Source: Falsiroseomonas stagni DSM 19981 (lineage in GTDB: Bacteria > Pseudomonadota > Alphaproteobacteria > Acetobacterales > Acetobacteraceae). From it: a stretch of 42,747 nt of DNA. The stretch lies in the NCBI RefSeq assembly GCF_900114315.1, contig NZ_FOSQ01000023.1, positions 1 through 42,747 of the forward strand. Reading direction: 5' to 3'. Position 1 is the stretch's first letter, and every line of letters starts with the position of its first letter. The translations under genes and the position numbers were made by a program. The notes under the pieces were generated by a model. That model was not told the origin of the DNA and ran no database searches. It saw only the letters and a list, made by a program, of their open reading frames with translations. This document shows positions 1-10,243 of this stretch, piece after piece.

Positions 1-26
1 TGTTCAGTCCCCGGGAGTAGTGGTGC
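1..26 (+). repeat. Left terminal inverted repeat of the IS481 element
   Basis: Bases 1-26 pair with the reverse complement of 992-1017 at 19 of 26 positions. Shared blocks are TGTT, GTCCC and TGGTGC. Confidence 0.8.
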
Positions 27-56
27 ATCTTTGACCCGCGAGGGGGAGGATGCGCT

Positions 57-1022
57 GTGGCAGCAGGTCTTCATGGCTTAGCCAGAACGACGCCGCGTGT
101 TCGAGCCGAGTTCCAAGCGTCGCAAGCGAGCACCCGCGCCCTGGCCTCGCGCTACGGGCTGAACCCGAAGACCGTCGCCAAGTGGCGGAGCCGGACGGGT
201 ACGGCCGATGCCGCCATGGGCCCGCGCCAGCCGCGCAGTTCCGTCCTGACCGAAGCGGAGGAGGCGATCGTCGTCGAGTGCCGCCGGCGTACCCTGCTGC
301 CGCTCGATGACATCCTGGGCTGCCTCCGCGAAACCATCCCAACGCTGTCCCGCAGCGCGCTACATCGCTGCCTGGTGCGGCACGGCATCTCTCGCCTGCC
401 GCATAACGAGGAGAAGACCTCGAAGCGCCAGCGCTTCGCCGAGACTGCGATCGGCTACGTCCATATCGACGTCTGTGAGCTACGCCTCGCCGAGGGAAAG
501 CTCTTCATGTTCTTGGCCATCGACCGAGTGTCCAAACTCACCCACGTCGCCTTCCTGAACGCCAACACCACGATGAACGGTGCCGCCTTCCTGCGCGAGG
601 TCGTCGAGACCTTCCCCTATCGGATCCACACCGTGCTGACCGATAACGGCATGGCCTTCGCCGATCTGCCGAAGTACCGCGACGGGGCAACCGCGCGCTG
701 GGTGGGCCATATCTTCGAGCGCGTCTGCGACGAGAACAGCATCGAGCACCGCCTGACCAACCCCTACCACCCCTGGACGAATGGCCAGGCGGAGCGGATG
801 AACCGTACGGTCAAGGACGCCACGATCAAGGCCTTCCACGATCCCAGCCTCGACGCGCTCAAGGCCCACGTCCTTGCCTTCGTCCAAGCCTACAACTTCG
901 CCACGCACCTCAAGGCGCTGAAGTGGCGAACCCCATTCCAAGCCATCTGCGACGCCTGGACCAAGGACCCGTCCATCTTCAAAATCAAACCGCACCACCT
1001 CATCCCGGGACCAAACACTTAG
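57..1022 (+). CDS. IS481-family transposase
   Basis: This 321-residue protein has an N-terminal helix-turn-helix (about residues 20-50, with a TVAKWR recognition-helix motif) and an rve-type integrase core. The catalytic triad is visible: D138 in VHIDV, D196 in LTDNG and E246 in NGQAERMNR, the spacing expected of IS481/IS3-like DDE enzymes. Length is typical of the family. The GTG start at 57 is preceded at about 7 nt by a GGGGGAGG ribosome-binding site, while an ATG at 50 is in another frame. It catalyses cut-and-paste or copy-out transposition of its own element. It appears intact, so the element could still be mobile. Confidence 0.93.
   Translation: MAAGLHGLARTTPRVRAEFQASQASTRALASRYGLNPKTVAKWRSRTGTADAAMGPRQPRSSVLTEAEEAIVVECRRRTLLPLDDILGCLRETIPTLSRSALHRCLVRHGISRLPHNEEKTSKRQRFAETAIGYVHIDVCELRLAEGKLFMFLAIDRVSKLTHVAFLNANTTMNGAAFLREVVETFPYRIHTVLTDNGMAFADLPKYRDGATARWVGHIFERVCDENSIEHRLTNPYHPWTNGQAERMNRTVKDATIKAFHDPSLDALKAHVLAFVQAYNFATHLKALKWRTPFQAICDAWTKDPSIFKIKPHHLIPGPNT
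992..1017 (+). repeat. Right terminal inverted repeat of the IS481 element
   Basis: This is the partner of the 1-26 repeat. It overlaps the last codons of the transposase gene, as is common in compact insertion sequences. Confidence 0.8.
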
Positions 1023-1378
1023 TACGCGCATCGTGCAGCCTGGACCTGCAGGGCATCACTCTGACGGCCTGGGTCAGTGCGGCTGGGACGGCCTCCGACC
1101 GGTTCCAGAGCGGGACGGCGGCGGCGATCGATCTGGGGAGCGCGACGCTGCGGGTTGCCGCCGGCGCGACGGCGAACATCGACGTGACGGTCCCCGCCGC
1201 GCGGCGGGGCGACTTCGCGGACGCCTCGCTCGACACCAGCAGCATCGCCCTCGTGCTCGACTGCCATGTCTGGTCGAACAAAAGCGTGCGCGTCACTGTG
1301 CGGAGTGTCAGCGCATGCACGGTGGATGTAGCGGCGGCACCTCTGTCATCGCAGATGGTGAAGCGGCGTATTCCGTAA
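1023..1378 (+). pseudogene. 3' remnant of a gene interrupted by the IS481 element
   Basis: An open frame of about 116 codons runs from the IS boundary to a TAA at 1376-1378. Its composition (SLDLQGITLTAWVSA, then Ala/Thr/Val-rich alternating segments) suggests a beta-rich protein, but I do not recognise a family. It has no start codon or ribosome-binding site of its own after the IS, and the frame runs in from the transposase region, so it is best read as the C-terminal part of a gene whose 5' end lies left of the window. Codon use (G/C at third positions) matches real genes here. Two cysteines near the end could pair, consistent with an exported protein. Confidence 0.55.
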
Positions 1379-1399
1379 GAAGTTGCACGCGCCGGAAAG

Positions 1400-1425
1400 G
1401 GCCCGGCGCCAAGGATCGCCGGGCC
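1400..1425 (-). terminator. GC-rich stem-loop terminator after the dadA-type gene
   Basis: A perfect 9-bp stem (1400-1408 with 1417-1425) with an 8-nt loop lies about 24 bp past the stop of the minus-strand dehydrogenase. On the minus strand it is followed by CTTTCC. It may also stop plus-strand transcription from the gene remnant ending at 1378. The same GGGCC stem base followed by a pyrimidine tail recurs between catA and catB. Confidence 0.65.
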
Positions 1426-1448
1426 ACGCTGTCCTTCCAGCCTGCCGT

Positions 1449-2711
1449 TCAGGCGTTCGCGCGGGTGCTCATCAGCGCGGCCACAGTCTCCGCCGTCGCG
1501 GCCGAAAGAGTCCAGCCGAGATGACCGTGCCCGGTGTTGTAGAACACCCGCGGGTTCCGGCCGCGTGCCACGCGCGGCATCATGTCCGGCATCATCGGGC
1601 GCAGGCCCGCCCAGGGCACGGCGTGGCGCGTGCTCATGCCCGGGAAGTGCGCGCGGCACCAGGCGACGAGCGGGGCGATGCGCTGGGCGCGGATGTCGCG
1701 GTTGTAGCCGTTGAACTCCGCCGTCCCCGCCACGCGGAACCGCCGCGCGCCGAGACGGCTGGTCACGATCTTGGACTTGTCATCGCGCAGGCTGACCCAC
1801 GGCGCGGCCGCCTGGTCCGCCGGATCGTCGAGCTGCACCGTGATGGAGTAGCCCTTCACCGGATAAACGTTGATCCGATCGCCGAGTGTCTCGCCGAGCT
1901 GGCGCGACATGACGCCGCCGCAGACCACCACATTGTCGAAGCGTAGCGTCTCGCGCGGGTGCGGGGCGCCGTCCGTCTTCGGCTCCGTCGAGCGGCAGTC
2001 GAGCGTGACGCCGTCGGCGCCCGCATCGGTGGCGAGCACCTCCGTCGAGAAGCGCATCGCGACGCCGTGGCGCGCGCAGGCCAGCGCAAGACCGTTGGTG
2101 AACTTGTGGATGTCGCCGGTGAAATCCGACGGCGTATAGAAGCCGCCGTAGACATCTCCCCGCAGTGCCGGCTCGATGGAGCGGATCTCGGCGGGCGTCA
2201 CCGCGCGTCGCTCCAGCCCGCCCTTCGCCAGCAACTCGGTGACGCGCGCGGCCGCGTCGAAGTCGCGCTTCGTCTCGTAGAAATGGAGGATGCCGCGGTC
2301 CTCGGCATCGAAGTCGATGCCCTCCTCCTCGGCCATGCGGCGGAGATGCGCGCGTGCCTCGAGGGCGAGGCGGGCGGTCGTGACCGTGTTCTCCTCGTAG
2401 CGCGGGATGGAGGCGACGAACTCCGCCAGCCAGGACAGCTTGTGCCAGGACGGCCGGGGGTTCACGAGCAGCGGGGCGCCGGGGGAGAGCATCCACTTCA
2501 TCCCCTTCAGCACGGTGGCCCAGCTGTTCCAGACCTCGGCGTTGGACGCCGAGAGCTGGCCGCCATTGGCGAAGGAGGTCTCCATCGCGGCGTAGGGGTG
2601 GCGGTCGAAGACGGTGACCACGTGGCCGCGGCGCGCGAGGTTGTAGGCCGTGGTAATGCCGGTGATGCCGGCACCGATCACGGCGATGGTCCCGGATTCT
2701 GAACAGGACAT
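1449..2711 (-). CDS. dadA: D-amino-acid dehydrogenase (DadA-type FAD oxidoreductase)
   Basis: This 420-residue protein is a DAO-superfamily flavoprotein that would oxidatively deaminate D-amino acids or glycine-type substrates to 2-oxo acids. The FAD dinucleotide motif GAGITG is near residues 12-17, followed by the acidic VFDRH strand end. Family motifs present include ETSFANGGQLS, YPVKGYS and the C-terminal NTGHGHLGWT. Length matches DadA small subunits (about 416-432). The second ATG (2711) is preferred over 2717, because the only good Shine-Dalgarno sequence (GGAG, 2719-2722) is about 7 nt from it and 1 nt from the other. A tandem glycine riboswitch lies directly upstream, so the true substrate may be glycine or the gene may respond to glycine overload. 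Confidence 0.9.
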   Translation of the reverse strand: MSCSESGTIAVIGAGITGITTAYNLARRGHVVTVFDRHPYAAMETSFANGGQLSASNAEVWNSWATVLKGMKWMLSPGAPLLVNPRPSWHKLSWLAEFVASIPRYEENTVTTARLALEARAHLRRMAEEEGIDFDAEDRGILHFYETKRDFDAAARVTELLAKGGLERRAVTPAEIRSIEPALRGDVYGGFYTPSDFTGDIHKFTNGLALACARHGVAMRFSTEVLATDAGADGVTLDCRSTEPKTDGAPHPRETLRFDNVVVCGGVMSRQLGETLGDRINVYPVKGYSITVQLDDPADQAAAPWVSLRDDKSKIVTSRLGARRFRVAGTAEFNGYNRDIRAQRIAPLVAWCRAHFPGMSTRHAVPWAGLRPMMPDMMPRVARGRNPRVFYNTGHGHLGWTLSAATAETVAALMSTRANA

Positions 2712-2718
2712 GCGCATT

Positions 2719-2742
2719 CTCCGCCCGCGCGCATCGCGCGGG
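2719..2742 (-). promoter_or_regulatory. Expression-platform hairpin abutting the dadA Shine-Dalgarno
   Basis: A 7-bp perfect GC stem (2724-2730 with 2736-2742, loop of 5) lies between the end of aptamer 2 and the ribosome-binding site (CGGAG on the minus strand, 2719-2723). Its 3' arm is immediately next to the Shine-Dalgarno sequence, so alternative pairing could control ribosome access. No U-run follows, which favours translational over terminator-type control. The mechanism is inferred. Confidence 0.5.
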
Positions 2743-2749
2743 TTCGAAT

Positions 2750-2945
2750 GCCCCCTCTGTCATTGGCCTGAGAGCATCGCCGCCGTCCCATCGCGGGCCA
2801 GGAGCTTACACCGTCGGCGGGAGCTGCTGCTCCACTTTTCAGAGTTCAAGAACGGTCGCGGTACGTGGGCCTGAGAGTTTCCGGGGCGGTTGCTCCTTCG
2901 GCGTCAACGTCGGCCTCGCGACCGACGCGGACTCTCCCGCGAGTG
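2750..2945 (-). promoter_or_regulatory. Tandem glycine riboswitch
   Basis: On the minus strand two glycine-aptamer cores occur in tandem upstream of the dadA-type gene. Aptamer 1 (about 2945-2862) has GGGAGAG, then CGCCGAAGGAGCAA, then CUCUCAGGCC. Aptamer 2 (about 2849-2750) has CUCUGAAAAG, CGCCGACGGUGUAAG, CUCUCAGGCC and the terminal GACAGAGGGG. These are the conserved elements of the glycine riboswitch in the known order and spacing, joined by the usual short linker. It accounts for nearly all of the 280-bp gap between panC and dadA. Glycine binding would be expected to turn on the downstream flavoenzyme. Confidence 0.93.
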
Positions 2946-2998
2946 CTCAATGCCGAACAACGGAGCCGCGCGTCAAGCCGAATGCGCGGCACCGCGCG

Positions 2999-4659
<1,661 letters not shown>

Positions 4660-4660
<1 letters not shown>

Positions 4661-6073
4661 CACGCCACTCCGCTGCCGGTTGCGTCGGCGACCAGGTGCA
4701 GCATCGCTCGCAGCCCGACAAGCAGCCCGGCCTCGTCCACGGTGAAGCGCGGGGAGTGGTTCGGCGCGGCGCGCGCAGGGTCCTGGCCTGGCGGCGTCAC
4801 GCCGACCCAGAAGAAAACGCCGGGCGCCTGCTGCGCGAGGAAGGCGAAATCCTCGCTCGCGGTATGCCGCGGGTTGATCCGCAGCCCATCGCGCCCGGTG
4901 ACCCTCGCGAGGCTCGGCGCCATGCGATCGGCCAGCGCCGGATCGTTCACCAGCGCTGCATAGCCGCCCGGCTCCCATACCACCTCCGCCGCGCCGTCCA
5001 TGCCCTGCGCAACGCTTTCCGCAAGCGTGGTGACGCGGCGCCGCATGAAGGCGCGGCGGCCTTCGTCATAGGTCCGCAGCGTGCCGCTCATCTCGACGCG
5101 GTCGGGCACGATGTTGTGCCGCGCGCCGCCATGGATCGTGCCGATGGTCAGCACCGAGGGATCGTTCACGTCCACCTGCCGGCTCTGGATGGTCTGCAGC
5201 GCCGTCACGATCTGCCCGGCGATGACCACCGGGTCCACCCCGTCCCAGGGCATGGCACCATGCGCCTGCCGACCGCGCACGACGATGCGGAAGGTGTCGG
5301 AACTGGCATGCGCCGGGCCGGGGCGATAGGCGATCTGGCCGGTCGTCATGCTCGTCAGCACATGCAGGCCGAACATCCATGTCGGGCTTCGGGGCATCGA
5401 AGGCGCCCTCGGCCAGCATGCGGCGCGCGCCGCCGATCTCGCCGCCGGGCAGGCCCTCCTCGGCGGGCTGGAACAGCAGCACGGCGGTGCCGCGGAGATC
5501 AGCGCGATGCTGCGCCAGGACCTCCGCCGCAGCCATCAGGATGGCGACGTGGCAGTCATGGCCGCAGGCATGCATCACCGGCACCTCAGCGCCGTCCCAA
5601 GTGGCGCGGCGGCGCGAGGCGAAGGGCAGGCCCTCCGGTTCCTGCACCGGTAGCGCATCCATGTCGGCGCGGAGCGCGACGGTAGGCCCCTCCCCGGCAC
5701 CGCCCCGCAGCACAGCGACGACGCCAGTCGCCCCCACCCCCTCGCGCACCTCGAAGCCGAGGCGGCGGAGATGCGCAGCGACCAAGGCGGCGGTGCGGTG
5801 CTCCTGGTTGCCGAGTTCCGGGTTCGCGTGGATGTTGCGCCGCCAGCCGATCATCCGGCTCTCGATCGCCGAGGCCGCTGCGTCCAGCCGGCGGTGCAGG
5901 CCGGAGGCCGCGCCGGGCGTGACCTGCGCCGCGGCAAAGCGGGGAGCGAGCGCGCCGGCGGCGCAGCAGGCGCAAGCGGCCAGGAAGCCGCGCCGCGTGG
6001 TGGCTGGCGTGACCGCCTCCGCCAGCAACGATGTGCGGGACGCAGCGCCAAGGAGGGAGCGGAGCCGGCGCAT
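4660..6073 (-). pseudogene. M20-family amidohydrolase broken by a 1-nt insertion
   Basis: The 5' frame (from ATG 6073) encodes a Tat-like leader (ATTRRGFLAACACC), then HANPELG, RADMDALP, the metal-binding HACGHDCHV and QPAEEG, up to PKPDM near codon 233. The 3' frame, shifted by one base, continues with FGLHVLT, the HGGARHNIVPD segment, SEDFAF and a normal C-terminus. An extra base at about 5376 explains the shift, since removing it gives PDMVFGLHV. The total of 1414 nt is one more than a multiple of three. The family hydrolyses N-acyl amino acids or related amides and exported forms are known. The start is coupled to the upstream BKACE stop by a TGATG overlap. Sequencing error is possible, but two neighbours also carry lesions. 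Confidence 0.88.
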
Positions 6074-6921
6074 CACGCGGCCCTCCGCATGGGTACGGGC
6101 GGCAGGCCAAGGATGCGCCGCGCGGTGGCTGCATCGGCCACCGGACGGCCGGCCTCGGCGGCGAGTTCCGCCGTGCGGCGCACCAGCGCGGCGTTGGACG
6201 GCGCCAGCGTGTGCCGGTCCATCCGGATGTTGTCCTCGAGCCCGGTGCGGACATGGCCACCGCGGGCCAGCGCCCAGCGGGCGACGGTGAACTGGTCGCG
6301 CCCGATTCCGGCCGCCGTCCAGGTCGCGCCCGGGATCAGCTTGCGCATCAGGGACAGCTCAAAGTCCAGGATGTCCTCGCGCGGCGGCAGAGCGTGCTTC
6401 ACGCCGAAGACGAACTGAACATGCGGTGGCGGCAGGATCAGTCCCTCGACTACAAGGTCCGCGGTGTTGGTGAGCATCGCCAGGTCGAACACCTCGATCT
6501 CCGGCTTGATGCCGAGGTCGCGCATGGTGGTGGCCAGCGTGCGCACGAAATCCGGCGGATTCTCGTAGACGATGGTGGGGAAGTTCACGCTCCCGGTGGC
6601 CAGGCTCGCCATGCCGGGGCGCAGGTGCAGCATCGCGCCACGCGCTTCCAATGCGCGGCCGCGGCCACCGGTCGAGAACTGAACGATGATGTCGGGGCAG
6701 TGGCGGCGGATGCCGTCCTAGAAGGCGGCGAACTTCCCCGGGTCGCTGCTCGTCGTCTCGTCGTCGTTGCGGACATGCACGTGAACCAGGGTCGCACCGG
6801 CCTCGTAGGCGGCGTGGGTGCTCTCGATCTGCTCGGCCACCGTGACCGGAAGCGCCGGGTTGTCCTTCTTGCGCGGCACCGATCCGGTGATCGCGACAGC
6901 GATGATGACGGGGTCAGTCAT
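6073..6921 (-). pseudogene. BKACE (DUF849) beta-keto acid cleavage enzyme with in-frame amber codon
   Basis: The frame starts at ATG 6921 (GGAG ribosome-binding site 7 nt upstream) with VIIAVAITGSVPRKK and the zinc-binding HVHVR. It meets TAG at 6720-6718 (codon 68), then continues in the same frame with GIRRHCPDIIVQFSTGG, FELSLM, GRDQFTVARWAL, GGHVRTGLEDN and LGLP. These are all BKACE hallmarks, and total length (about 282 codons) is normal. A single C-to-T change in a CAG codon would explain the stop. BKACE enzymes cleave beta-keto acids with acetyl-CoA to acetoacetate and a new CoA ester. Placed after pcaD, a 3-oxoadipate substrate is plausible. The gene overlaps the pcaD stop by 8 bp. Confidence 0.88.
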
Positions 6922-7756
6922 GGTTGTCTCCGGACGCCGACATGGCGTGACTAGCGTCGGCAGTGCGAGCGCCGCATTCCGCATCGACCGATAGGAAACC
7001 AAGGATGGCTTCGGCGACGGCATTAGGACGCTCCAGCGTCGGGATGTGCGCCGCCCCCATAATCATCTTCAGCTCGGCGCCGGGGATCGCGTCGCGCAGC
7101 ACCTCTGCACTGGTGCGCGGGGTGGCCTCGTCGTGCTCACCGACCAGCACCAAGGCCGGCATGCGCAGGCCACGCGTCGTCTCGGTCAGGTCAGCGGCGG
7201 CGATCGCCTCCGCGGCGCCGGCATAGCCCTCGGGCGCCGTGCGGAGCAGCATGGACAGCAGACCGCGAGCTTCCGGCGTCCGCGCGAAGCCGGGCGTCAC
7301 CCAACGGGCCAGCACCGCGTCGGCGATCGCCGCCATGCCGTGGCCGCGCACCGTGGCGGCACGGCCGCGCCAGAGCTCCGGCGGGGGGATCGCCATGGCG
7401 GTGTCGCAGAGCACCAGCGACGCCACGCGGTCCGGCGCCTGCGCCGCCAGCACCTGCGCGACCATCCCGCCGATCGACAGGCCTGCGACATGGACGTGCG
7501 GGAGGTCAAGAGTATCGAGCAGCGCCAGCACGTCGCGCGCCATGCCGTCGATCGAGTAGGGGCCGGGTGGGACATCCGTCAGGCCATGGCCGCGCAGGTC
7601 CGGGCGGGCGACCCGGAAGCTGCGGGCGAGGATGTTCGCCTGCGGATCCCAGACGCGGAGGTCGGTGCCGAGCGAGTGCAGCAGCACCAGCGGCGGCGCG
7701 TCCGCCGGCCCGTCCAGCCGGACATGCATGGTCAGATCACGCAGATCGAGAAACAT
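6914..7756 (-). CDS. pcaD: 3-oxoadipate enol-lactonase (alpha/beta hydrolase)
   Basis: This 280-residue alpha/beta hydrolase would open 3-oxoadipate enol-lactone to 3-oxoadipate. The nucleophile elbow GLSIGG places Ser at 94, the acid is D209 in GEHDEATP, and the base is H237 in GAAHIPTLERP. The oxyanion region LLHSLGTDLRVWD and the DLRGHGLTDVP segment are typical of PcaD. The ATG at 7756 is chosen because GGGAGG lies 6 nt upstream; the ATG at 7762 directly abuts it. The gene lies 25 bp after livF in the supra-operon and supplies the step after CatC. A short Ala/Asp-rich C-terminal tail extends past the usual end. Confidence 0.88.
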   Translation of the reverse strand: MFLDLRDLTMHVRLDGPADAPPLVLLHSLGTDLRVWDPQANILARSFRVARPDLRGHGLTDVPPGPYSIDGMARDVLALLDTLDLPHVHVAGLSIGGMVAQVLAAQAPDRVASLVLCDTAMAIPPPELWRGRAATVRGHGMAAIADAVLARWVTPGFARTPEARGLLSMLLRTAPEGYAGAAEAIAAADLTETTRGLRMPALVLVGEHDEATPRTSAEVLRDAIPGAELKMIMGAAHIPTLERPNAVAEAILGFLSVDAECGARTADASHAMSASGDNHD

Positions 7757-7781
7757 CGTCATCCTCCCAGCGCATGTCCGC

Positions 7782-8492
7782 TCACACACCCAGGCATCGG
7801 TGCATGAGTTCCTCATCAGCCCGTAGCGCCGCCGGCGCGCCGTCGAAGACGACGCCGCCCTTCACCAGCACGATGCTACGGTCCACGAGCGAGAGGATCG
7901 CCGCGACAGTCTTGTCCACCACCACCGTGGCGATGCCCGTCTCGCGGATCGCGGCGATGACGCGCCAGATGTCGTCGCGGATGAGCGGTGCGAGCCCCTC
8001 CGTTGCCTCGTCCAGGATGAGCAGGCGCGGGTTGGTCATCAGCGCGCGACCGATCGAGAGCATCTGCTGCTCGCCGCCCGAGAGCTGGTCGCCGCGGTTG
8101 CCGAGCCTTTCCTTCAGGCGCGGGAAGGTGTCCAGCACGCGCTCCTCGGTCCAGAGCCGCTGCCCATCCACGCCTGGCCGCGCGGCCAGGCGCAGGTTCT
8201 CGGGCACGGTGAGGCTCGCGAAGATCCCGCGGCCCTCCGGCACGACGGCGATGCCGCGGCGGACCCGGCGGAACGGCGCCTCGCGCGAGACATCCTCGCC
8301 GTCCATCAGGACCTGTCCGCCGCGCAGCGGCACCAGCCCCAGGATGGTTCGCAGCATCGTCGTCTTGCCCATGCCGTTGCGACCCATCAGGCCGACCGCC
8401 TGGCCAGGCGCCACGGCGAAGTCCACGCCGTGCAGCACCATCCCCGTGCCGTAGCCGGCCTGCACGCCCTTGGCCTCGATGATCGGCGTCAT
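7782..8492 (-). CDS. livF: Branched-chain/aromatic-acid ABC transporter ATP-binding protein LivF-type
   Basis: This 236-residue cytoplasmic ATPase has Walker A GRNGMGKTT, the signature LSGGEQQ, Walker B LLILDEATEG and the LivF-type VVPEGRGIF segment. It pairs with the LivG-type ATPase to power the transporter formed by the neighbouring permeases. Its ATG overlaps the livG stop (ATGA), so the two are translationally coupled. Position between catC and pcaD suggests the cargo is benzoate or a related aromatic or dicarboxylic acid rather than leucine. This is inference from context. Confidence 0.93.
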   Translation of the reverse strand: MTPIIEAKGVQAGYGTGMVLHGVDFAVAPGQAVGLMGRNGMGKTTMLRTILGLVPLRGGQVLMDGEDVSREAPFRRVRRGIAVVPEGRGIFASLTVPENLRLAARPGVDGQRLWTEERVLDTFPRLKERLGNRGDQLSGGEQQMLSIGRALMTNPRLLILDEATEGLAPLIRDDIWRVIAAIRETGIATVVVDKTVAAILSLVDRSIVLVKGGVVFDGAPAALRADEELMHRCLGV

Positions 8493-9238
8493 GCTGCATG
8501 CCCCAGATATGCGTCGCGGACGGCGGCGGAACCGCGGATGGCGGCCGGTGCGCCCTGTTCCAGGACCTGGCCGTCCACCATCACGGTGACGCGGTCCGCC
8601 ACCGCGAAGACCACGTCCATATCGTGTTCGATCAGCATTACGGCATGGTCCGCCGCGAGCTCCTTCAGCAGGCCCGCGAGCCGCTCGCTCTCCTCCGGCC
8701 CCATGCCGGCCAGCGGCTCGTCGAGCAGCAGCACGGTCGGGCCGGCCGCGAGCGCCATCGCGATTTCGAGCTGGCGCAGCTGGCCGTGGCTCAAAGTGCC
8801 CGCGGTGCGGCCGGTGAGCGCGCCGAGGCCGACGCGCGTGAGCGCGGCCTCTGCCGCCTCGGTGGGCGCATGCTCTCCGGTCACGACCTGCAGGTAGCGC
8901 CGCAGCGGCGTGATGCGCGCCTGCGCGGCGAGGCGGACGTTCTCGCGCACCGTCATCGGCTTCAGCACGTTGGTCTGCTGGAAGGACCGTCCGACGCCGG
9001 CGCGCGCAAAGCGCCAGGACGGCCAGTCGCCGACCTCCGCCCCGTGCAGCAGCAGCCGGCCCGCGCTCGGGCGCAACTCGCCGGAGAGAAGGTTGGTGAG
9101 CGTGCTCTTGCCGGCGCCGTTCGGGCCGATCACGGCATGCAGCTCGCCGACATGCAGCGCGAGGTTCACGTCATTGACGGCGACAAGGCCGCCGAAGCGC
9201 CGGGTGAGGCCGATGGCCTCCATCGCGGGGGTGTTCAT
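8489..9238 (-). CDS. livG: Branched-chain/aromatic-acid ABC transporter ATP-binding protein LivG-type
   Basis: This 249-residue ATPase carries Walker A GPNGAGKST, signature LSHGQLRQLEIA, Walker B LLLDEPLAGMGPEE and the H-loop IEHDMDVVF. The LivG-type arrangement GVGRSFQQTNV is present. Overlaps of 4 bp with livM upstream and livF downstream (ATGA) indicate one co-translated unit. Confidence 0.93.
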   Translation of the reverse strand: MNTPAMEAIGLTRRFGGLVAVNDVNLALHVGELHAVIGPNGAGKSTLTNLLSGELRPSAGRLLLHGAEVGDWPSWRFARAGVGRSFQQTNVLKPMTVRENVRLAAQARITPLRRYLQVVTGEHAPTEAAEAALTRVGLGALTGRTAGTLSHGQLRQLEIAMALAAGPTVLLLDEPLAGMGPEESERLAGLLKELAADHAVMLIEHDMDVVFAVADRVTVMVDGQVLEQGAPAAIRGSAAVRDAYLGHAA

Positions 9239-10239
9239 GGCGAGACCTCCTCCGCGCGGGTGGCTGGTTCGGCCTGCGGCATGGCACGCCGCAGCGAGGG
9301 CACCCTGATCCCGGCAAGGCCGTGGCGCAGGCCCAACACGACGGCTAGGATCACCAAGCCCTCGACCAGCCGCTGCCGCTCCGTGATGAGCTGCGCGATC
9401 TCACCCAGGCCGACCCAGGCGAAGGCGCCGAGGATCGGCCCGTGCAGCGCGCCGAGCCCGCCGAGCAGGATCATCAGCAGCGCCTCCGCGCTGCGATGCC
9501 AAGCGAGCAGCTCCGGGCTGACGAAAGCCTGCGTCATGCCCCACATGTGCCCCGCGACCCCGGCCAGCGCGCCGGCAAGGGTGAAGGCACCGAGTTGCAG
9601 CCAATAGGTATGGAAGCCCATGGAGCGCATGCGGTGCTCATTGGCGCGGATGCCGAGCAGCGCGCGCCCGAACATCGTCCGCAGCAGGCCAGCGAGCCCG
9701 AGATACATCGCCACCAGCACGCCGAGGTTGACAAACAGCATCACCGCCGGCCGGTCCTGGCGCGAGACAACCCATTCCAGGCCGAAGAGCGAGAAGGTGG
9801 GTCGCGTGACGAAGACGCCGTCCGCGCCGCCGCCGAGCGGCGTGTCGTGGAACACAAAGAACAGCATCTGCCCGAAGGCGAGCGTGGTCATGAGGAAGAA
9901 GAAGTTGCGCGTGCGCAGCGCCAGCGCGCCGACGGCCAAGGCCGCCAGCCCCGACATCAGCACCGCCGCGGGCAGCGTGATCAGCACGGAGATGCTCGGG
10001 CCATGCGCGCCCATCAGGTGGATGGCGTAGGCGCCGACGCCGAAGAAGGCGGCGTGGCCCAGGCTGACCAGCCCGGTGACGCCAACCAGCAGCTGCAGGC
10101 TGAGCGCGAACATCGCGAACACGACCGCCGTGGAGACAAGCTCCAGGTGGTAGGGAGAGGCAAAGAGGGGAAGCGAGGCCACAGCGAGGGCGGCGCAGCC
10201 CAGCACGATGGATCCGGTGCGGCCGGCGACGGTGAGCAT
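9235..10239 (-). CDS. livM: Branched-chain/aromatic-acid ABC transporter permease LivM-type
   Basis: This 334-residue membrane protein has about eight to ten hydrophobic segments and the LivM motif GLVSLGHAAFFGVGAYA near the N-terminus. The C-terminal part contains GGLGALHGPILGA and LRHGLAG, typical of the family. The ATG at 10239 is preferred over an upstream TTG because GGAG lies about 8 nt before it and overlaps the livH stop. It forms the translocation path with the LivH-type permease. Confidence 0.92.
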   Translation of the reverse strand: MLTVAGRTGSIVLGCAALAVASLPLFASPYHLELVSTAVVFAMFALSLQLLVGVTGLVSLGHAAFFGVGAYAIHLMGAHGPSISVLITLPAAVLMSGLAALAVGALALRTRNFFFLMTTLAFGQMLFFVFHDTPLGGGADGVFVTRPTFSLFGLEWVVSRQDRPAVMLFVNLGVLVAMYLGLAGLLRTMFGRALLGIRANEHRMRSMGFHTYWLQLGAFTLAGALAGVAGHMWGMTQAFVSPELLAWHRSAEALLMILLGGLGALHGPILGAFAWVGLGEIAQLITERQRLVEGLVILAVVLGLRHGLAGIRVPSLRRAMPQAEPATRAEEVSP

Positions 10240-10243
10240 GACG

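Larger units (their letters stand above)
1..1017 (+). mobile_element. IS481-family insertion sequence
   Basis: The element carries one DDE transposase gene bounded by imperfect 26-bp terminal inverted repeats at 1-26 and 992-1017 (19 of 26 positions match without gaps, both starting TGTT). The left end coincides with the first base of the window, so a few extra bases or the target duplication may lie outside. The transposase stop codon (1020-1022) lies just beyond the last repeat base, so either the element runs to about 1022 or the stop is supplied by the target. The plus-strand gene fragment after it looks like the 3' part of a disrupted gene. Confidence 0.85.
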
